From: Erodium maritimum
Lineage: Eukaryota; Streptophyta; Magnoliopsida; Geraniales; Geraniaceae
Assembly (NCBI GenBank): GCA_963921825.1
Contig: OY997591.1
Coordinates: 57,266,531-57,330,530, forward strand
Reading direction: 5' to 3'
DNA: 64,000 bases
Shown: positions 58,180 to 64,000 of the stretch, one piece after another
Numbering within the stretch: the stretch's first letter is position 1
How the letters are laid out: each line of letters begins with the position of its first letter
Position numbers and translations under genes: made by a program
Notes under the pieces: model-generated
What the model was told of the DNA's origin: nothing
Database searches by the model: none
What the model saw: only the letters and a program-made list of their open reading frames with translations

Positions 58180-59526
58180 TGTAATAACCACTTCTGGTCA
58201 ACGTCAGTCAAACCTGCGAAAAAAGAGGAAAATTTAAAATTTTTAAGACAGACACTTAACTTAACCTGAATTGACCCCGAGGGTCATACCGGACTTAAGA
58301 TGACCCCGTTATCGACCAAAATGAGTTCCAGGGGACTCAGGGCAACTTTCTGATCAGTTTGGGAAATGTTGACTTTTCGCTGGAAAAGTCAACCGAGCGA
58401 CGTTTTGGTCCATTCGAGGACCTTTTTGGATCCTAAAGGCTTAGCCATCGTCGCAGTGGTCTTAGTTGAGCCGTTTCCTTGTAGCCCGTCAAGTTTCGTA
58501 ATTTCTTGGGAAAAGTGCCCGTTCGGGGCCCGAAACGTACGATTTTCGCGAATCTGATTGGAAAATATCAAGTAGATATTTTCCAAAAGGTGTGGGACCC
58601 ACCTTGACACGTGTCCTAATTGTGGTGGTGTTAGTTTTGGGGGGAAACTAGAGGGGACACTAGGGGTGGCCGGCCACACTTATACAAAAAGAAAAAAAAG
58701 GAAAAATGTGTTAGTTTGTGAAAAAGAAGAGAGTTTTAGAGAGAGAAGGAGAAGAAGAGAGAAAAGAGAGAGAAGTTAGGGTTTGTGGCACTATTCACGT
58801 CTTCAACCATTGGATCGTTTCAAGGCAAGGAGCAAACTTCTTCCCCTCGTCTTCCTCGTTGGTAAGACCTAAACTGATCGTCGTTTTGTTAACTTTTGAA
58901 AGTTAGGGTTTTGTGTAAAACTATAGGTTAGGGTTGTATTGAGGTTGGGGAAGTGTTGGAGACGTTTTAGAGGTGGTTGGAGGTTTGATTGAACGTTTTC
59001 CGGCGACCGGGAGGAGCTCCGGCCACCTTAGGTGGTGGTCGGCCACCATAGGAGGTGGCTGGCCGGACCTAGGGCCGACCACCACCATGGTGGCCGAGCC
59101 CCATTGGAACCCTAGGGCCCACGGCCAAGTGGGCCGGGTGGGGCCCACGTGCTCGGGTGATCGGGTTTAGTGTTCGGGAGGTTTAAAACGTTCCCCGGAC
59201 CAATTATCCTTAACCGAATCGAAATTTTGGATTTAAATTGGAAAAGTTGTAATTAACGGGTTTTAGAAACTTTAAACGTTAAATAATTGAATCGGAAGTC
59301 GGAATTCGATTCCGTCAAGTGCATTGGGTTCCTTTAATTATTCTAAGACCGTCGGGGTTACGTTTGGGCGTTAAGTTTATTTAATTTCGGTTTATGCCTA
59401 CTAGTTTAAAAGTGCCCTAAATTTGTGTTCTTTTAGATCGTGCTGCGAACCGAGGCAAAGGGAAGCTCGGCGAGTGACTGGGATCACCTCGAGGTTTAGT
59501 GGAACGCTTTTGGAGTTATATACGAG

Positions 59527-60607
59527 GTAGGGAAAAGTAACCGGATCTCGGCCCTGATTAGGGAAAGTTAACAGTAGAATTGCATGTGACACCGGGGTGT
59601 CGTGGGTTGAGTAGGTTTATATTTTTAAATATTAGAAGAGCATGATACGGGATTGTAGCGTTCATGAGAAAAGCATGTGACACTTAGTAGTGTCGTAGGA
59701 ACAGAGAACTTAGCGATATTAGAATTACTGGAGGCATATGACCATGCCCGGAGGTTGACTGTTTAAATTTCTGTTTTGGTTGGCCATGAGAGCCCGTATT
59801 TGATTGTTGTTGTCTTGGGTGGCCATGAGAGCCCGTGCTATTTAAATTGGTGTCTTGGGTGGCCATGAGAGCCCGTACTATTTAAATTGGTGTCGTGGGT
59901 GGCCGTGAGTGCCCGTGTTTTACTGTTGGTGTTTTGGGGTGGCCGTGAGTGCCGTGGGGTTGTTGAACTCGAGTCTTGACCGTTGGTGTGTCTTGGGTGG
60001 CCGGGAGGGCCCGTGGGGTTGTTGAACCCGAGTCTTGACTGTTGAGGTGTCTTGAATGGCCTTGAGTGCCTGTGTGCTTGAACTTGCCTGTGATTGTGAT
60101 TGTGGTTACCTGAAGTTGTGAGTTCGAAAGGTCAACAGCCTGATCCGACTTAGTGTCGATGAACTGCGATAGGTCGACAGCCTGATCCGACTTAGTGTCG
60201 ATGAACTGCAAAGGTCGACAGCCTGATCCGACTTAGTGTCGATGAATTGCGATAGGTCGACAACCTGATCCGACTTCGTGTCGAGGAACTGCGATAGGTC
60301 GATCCTGGACCTGATTGAGATTGGTTACTAAGCAGCTGGTGTGCGATCCTTTGTGATCTTGTTTGGCGTTGTGTAGTCTTTCTATCGTGTCCTTGGAGGA
60401 GGTCGTCGATAGTTGTGTCGGGTCTACATTACTTTATCGAGTGTTGAGTCTGTTGAGGATGGTAACGGGTTGTGGGTCAGTTGGGAACTGTAGTCCCGGT
60501 GTGGGGTTTGGTTTTGGTGTTTCTGGCTTTATCTACTATTTATGCCATAGTCCGTCTGTTATCCGTGGAGGTGAGCGAACGCTCACCCCTAACTGCTTTT
60601 CCTACAG
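59527..60607 (+). other. Intron-like module in LTR G
   Basis: Donor-like CGAG|GTAGGGAAAAG at 59527, hairpin GTGAGC-GAAC-GCTCAC at 60571-60586, acceptor-like CTGCTTTTCCTACAG|G ending at 60607. The two tandem arrays of this LTR lie inside. Confidence 0.5.
59760..60300 (+). repeat. Two tandem arrays in LTR G
   Basis: The first (59760-60070) has units with GGTGGCCATGAGAGCCCGT. The second (60125-60300) has four units of about 41 bp with AGGTCGACAGCCTGATCCGA and CTTAGTGTCGATGAACTG. Confidence 0.85.
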
Positions 60608-60865
60608 GTACTGATCACCAGACGGACTAGTTTAGCTCTTGAAGCTTGTGGCGCTAGGAGCGGAGTCTGGTCTTTATTTTGTTGAGTCTAGTGACGGATA
60701 TTGTACCTTGTCCACTTGTTGGGACGTTTTTGTATTGTAAATATTATTATCTTTGAGAACTAAATGGAAATATCAAAGCTTTTATTCAAAACAGGTTCAA
60801 GTGTTTTTATGTTTTTAAATGTTCGCCTCCCGAGTTCGGTTCTCTGAAATTGGGGTGTGACAGCT

Positions 60866-60877
60866 TGGTATTAGAGC
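60866..60877 (+). other. Primer binding site of element G
   Basis: TGGTATTAGAGC begins 3 bases after the LTR end. One change from the iMet-type TGGTATCAGAGC. Confidence 0.75.
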
Positions 60878-61469
60878 TCGAGGTTTCAAATCTCGGACTG
60901 TCCGTCATGTCTTGAGTCTTGTTTGTGTTTGTGCGTATGTTACAGTATTTTGTTGCTGGCATACTGATTGTGTGTGATTGCGTGAACTGTTTTTAAACTG
61001 TCGCGGGTCGACTCAAGAGCGCTCCTGTAGTCGAACGTGACGGTGTTGATGTCAAGTCGGTACAACGTAGTTCGGGGACGCCTGGACCGGGTTGTAACTA
61101 CATGATGTCAAGAAATGAGGTTTTAAAATAAAATGGCGAAAGTTTTAAATTTGTTGGCCCTGTTGGCATGTTTTAAACTTGATTGCCCCTGTGGGCGTAT
61201 GTTTGATTCTGGTTGGCCCGGTGGGCGAGGTTCGACTTTGGTAGGCACGGTGAGCGGGGGGTCGTGTGGTTGTGTTGTTATTGGCAGTGTTGTCTTATGA
61301 TTGAGGTCGGTTTTTAGTTTCCCTACTGCGTTATGCTTTGGGTGGTCGTTTGTCTGCGACGTACTAGTCGACGGGTCGTTATTAGCCGGTAAAGTTACAA
61401 ATACCCTAGGGTAGCCACAGCGGGGGTAAGTAGGGCGAATTCATCATCGCTACGAGATAGGAATCACTG

Positions 61470-61800
61470 ATTCTGCCGGCCCGGGACGGGGCACGGCAGG
61501 TGCTGCCTGCCGGCCCGGGACGGGGCTCGGCATGTGCTGCCTGCCGGCCCGGGACGGGGCTCGGCATGTGCTGCCTGCCGGCCCGGGACGGGGCTCGGCA
61601 TGTGCTGCCTGCCGGCCCGGGACGGGGCACGGCAGGTGCTGCCTGCCGGCCCGGGACGGGGCACGGCAGGGGCTGCCTGCCGGCCCGGGACGGGGCACGG
61701 CAGGGGCTGCCTGCCGGCCTGGGACGGGGCACGGCAGGAGCTGGCCGCCGGCACGGAACGGGACACGGCGGGGCTTGGCTGCCGGCCCGGAATGCGACAC
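61470..61800 (+). repeat. 34-bp GC-rich array in leader of G
   Basis: About nine units of 34 bp: CTGCCTGCCGGCCCGGGACG followed by GGGCTCGGCATGTG or variants. Open frames on both strands here are repeat artefacts. It has the same period as the LTR arrays but lies between primer site and gag. Confidence 0.9.
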
Positions 61801-62097
61801 GGGCCGGGTTGTGTACCGGCCTGGTCCAGCGAGTCGTTTTCAAACTTTTGGTGGTCGTTGCTTCGTTTTGTAGGTCGGTTTGTCGTCGCTTGTTTGGTGC
61901 ACGTTGATGCGGTCTCTTTGAGGTTCTTTTACTAATGCTATCATCTAAAGTATTAATAGCATGAGCGGTGTGGCGTATTAGTGATAAGCGCGCTAGAGTA
62001 AGCGTAGACCGCGTGAACGATAGTGTGTTTGAACTGTTGTCTTTATTTGAGTTCGCAAACTGAACGTTTGCGTGTATCCGTGTAGAGGATACTGACT

Positions 62098-63371
62098 ATG
62101 GCTCGCGGTAGACGCGGACGAGCAGCGGGAACAGGGGGTCTCGCGCCCACGCGAGGCCGGCGGGGACGGTCAGCGGGGACACCGGGGAGGGTGCCAACCG
62201 TTGAGCCCGCCGACTACGCGGAGGCGCAGGGCACTCCTATCGGAGAAGACAGTAGAAGTGACGCGGGGCCGTCTACAGGCACCCTCATTGTTCCGCCGGT
62301 CGCGGACCCTCCAGTTATGACTGCCCTGAATGAGTTGACCAGGACGGTCCAGAGTCTGGTGGCGGTCATCGCCAGCCGAGAGTCGGCTTCACCAGCACCA
62401 GAGGCAGCCGCGGTCCCAGTGAGGGCCGTTCAGATAGAGGATCATACATCCCGAGCACTACTAGACTTCCTGAAGCTCGGGATACCTACATTTGTCGGGG
62501 AGCCGAACCCCGACCTAGCCGAGAGGTGGCTAGAGCAGGTCACGCGAGACCTGGATACATCGGGTGTCGAGGATGGCCGTCGCAGGGTGTCCTTCGCGGC
62601 CCATCAGCTGAGAGACAACGCCTACCACTGGTGGGGTCGTGTGAAGGACACGGTCGGATACGACTACAACATCTTCCAGGAAGTGTTTCTGGCACAGTAC
62701 TTTCCCGAGTCGGCTCGGCTGGAGCGACATCGGCAGTTTCTAGACCTGGAGTAGCGAGGGTCGACTGTGGCGGAATACGAGGCCAGATTCACGGCCTTGA
62801 CCCGATTCGCGCCATAGATGGTGACTACCGAGCTAAACCGTTGCCTGCGGTTTCAGGGGGACCGAGACCGGTGATTCGGGACAGGGTCCTCGCCTTGAGA
62901 CTGCGGAAGTATACAGATCTCGTGGACACCGCAGCGACGGTGGAGCTGGGTTTTCGCGATGCGGCCAAGACCCGCGAGGTTCGACAGCGGCCGACCAGCT
63001 TTACAGGGTCGTCCGACTCACGAGACTCGCGGAGACAGAGGACCACGGGGTTCTTCCGACCACCGCCTCATCAGGGTGGATCGAGACAGCAGGGGTCAGT
63101 AGCATCAATGGGGCCCGTCGCCTCGGAGAGGAGGCCGTCATGCTATCACTGCGGGCAGCCAGGCCACTTACAGCGAGACTGTCCGGCGAAGGGAGGGCCC
63201 GCGGCATTACCAGCGACTAGCCGGACAGGCCAGGGCTCGGGGTCGAGAGGCGACGAGACCAGCTGTTTCTGGTGCGGCCGGGTTGGGCACACTATGGCAT
63301 GGTGCCGTGAACCGTTGGGAGCGACATCAGCGCAGCGACCGCAGCAGTCGCGGACAGTAAAGTCGCCTTAG
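62098..63371 (+). pseudogene. Gypsy gag of element G, broken
   Basis: It starts MARGRRGRAAG at 62098. The capsid-like core reads TFVGEPNPDLAERWLEQV, FAAHQLRDNAYHWWGRVK and FLAQYFPESARLER, the retrotransposon gag domain. TAG at 62752-62754 and at 62815-62817 interrupt it, and a shift near 62860 moves it to the next frame (RDRVLALRLRKYTDLVD). Two knuckles follow: CYHCGQPGHLQRDC (63141-63182) and CFWCGRVGHTMAWC (about 63264-63305). Gag would form the particle and bind RNA in an active relative. Confidence 0.9.
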
Positions 63372-63491
63372 GGCCGCCCTCGACAGAGTCAACAGCCGAG
63401 GTCGTCACAGCCTTCTACGAGCGCACCGATCCCGAGACAGTAGCAGAGTCACGGGTATTCAGCAGCCAGTGCGCCGGGTCAGAGGCAGTAG

Positions 63492-64000
63492 GCCTCGCTG
63501 GGGAGAGTATATGCAGTCACCGACTCCAGAGCCCCAAGACCTAGCACGTACCGCGAGACCATCCAGGGTACGTGTTTATTGTATCATTTATGGGCTTTAT
63601 TCTTATTTGATACCGGGGTGTCTCACTCTTTTATTTCGTCGGGTTGTGCCGAGAGGTTGGGGTTGAGCTTAGAGCCGTTGAGTCCACCCCTATGCCTGGA
63701 CACCCCAGTTGGGGGTGGTGTATCGTTGACTAGGGTGTGTCGTGCCTGCGAGATTAGAGTCGCAGACTGTCCTTGCCCTGGTGATCTTCTCGTGTTGGGG
63801 ATGACTACCTTCGATGTGATCTTGGGAATGGATTGGCTGTCGAGGTACCGAGCCAATATCGATTGCTACAGGCGACGAGTGACAGTGTCAGTGGGTGGTT
63901 CGAAGGTGACGTGTGTGCTGGGGAGTAAGAGTGGGGTCCTCCTGTCGGCGTTGTCCGCAGAGGAGGAAGTGCCGGCTGTACAGAGCTGGGAGTTACCGAG
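63492..64000 (+). pseudogene. Gypsy aspartic protease region, open at window end
   Basis: It is in the same frame as the gag knuckles after TAG codons (63369-63371 and 63489-63491). RVYAVTDSRAPRPS leads into LFDTGVSHSFIS, with the catalytic Asp at 63609-63611. VILGMDWLSRYRANIDC follows, as is usual between protease and RT in gypsy elements. The frame stays open to base 64000, where RT should begin. Confidence 0.85.

Larger units (their letters stand above)
58180..60862 (+). repeat. 5' LTR of element G
   Basis: It begins TGTAATAACCAC and ends GGGGTGTGACA (2683 bp). It shares the block GACTTTTC...GAAAAGTCAACCGA near 58370 with the other LTRs. A GC-rich block lies at 59000-59170. Confidence 0.85.
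58180..64000 (+). mobile_element. Gypsy-type element G, 5' part (runs off the window)
   Basis: LTR (58180-60862), primer site, 1.2-kb leader, gag with two CCHC knuckles and an Asp protease follow in the order of Ty3/gypsy chromovirus-like elements. RT and the 3' LTR lie beyond 64000. Gag has two stops and a frameshift, so the copy is inactive. Confidence 0.85.

Noticed and set aside
57556..58201. 155-aa and 89-aa minus-strand ORFs before element G
   Set aside because: No family resemblance, and the longer one runs into the LTR start of G.
61406..61935. Five overlapping 100-145-aa ORFs rich in Pro, Ala and Gly on both strands
   Set aside because: They read the same 34-bp GC-rich array in every frame; no start context or family similarity.

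Overview
This is a stretch of nuclear DNA from a flowering plant, probably a eudicot. It holds plant-type DUF946 genes, and most of the rest is LTR retrotransposons, LINEs, and Mutator-like elements inserted into one another. There is no operon structure and no bacterial or organellar gene order. I see only one host gene family: the 3' part of a DUF946 (Vps62-like) gene at 1-675, and a tandem second copy at 6909-8973 that is a pseudogene. Between them lie a 5'-truncated LINE (796-2814), a decayed Ty1/copia gag-protease fragment (3233-5092, minus strand) and a 1.36-kb non-autonomous Mutator-like element (5103-6458).

From about 9.7 kb to 40.6 kb the window is one nest. The oldest layer I can see is a LINE whose RT half is inverted (9690-10003 and 36206-36640, minus strand) relative to its 3' half (36720-37419 and 40082-40560, plus strand). 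Solo LTR C (10004-36205, minus) split it. Solo LTR A (10787-34347, plus) is inside C. Two elements are inside A: a copia element with nearly identical 1.69-kb LTRs (10822-19279) and a Ty3/gypsy-type element B with 3.1-3.2-kb LTRs (20033-32083). Solo LTR D (37420-40076) sits in the LINE tail. Five-base target-site duplications support most of these calls.

From 41.3 to 50 kb are LINE-derived pieces. LINE I (41354-46260) contains LINE H (41498-45121), whose only ORF is an RRM protein, and LINE H contains a solo LTR of the same copia family (42263-43950). Fragments with LINE RNase H domains follow (46.4-48.6 kb and 49.0-49.9 kb). From 50.9 to 57.2 kb solo LTR F carries a nested solo LTR E and a 432-bp MITE. 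From 58.18 kb to the window end is the 5' part of a gypsy element G: LTR, primer site, leader, broken gag, and a protease frame that is open at the edge.

The most interesting signal is in the long gypsy LTRs (A, B, C, D, E, F, G). Their sequences differ but their layout is shared. Each has a GC-rich block about 0.8-1.1 kb in, clearly a 34-35-bp array in A, C, D and F. Next comes an invariant GTAGGGAA splice-donor-like site, then a second tandem array that differs from copy to copy. Then comes a small hairpin whose loop is GTAA, GCAA or GAAA (all GNRA), followed 21-30 nt later by a pyrimidine-rich CAG|G acceptor-like site. This looks like an intron carried inside the LTR. Element B also carries a piece resembling initiator tRNA-Met and a separate Pol III box pair in its interior. 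None of the mobile-element proteins here looks fully functional, so several copies were probably moved by enzymes supplied from elsewhere. All positions and identities come from reading by eye; no database search was run.
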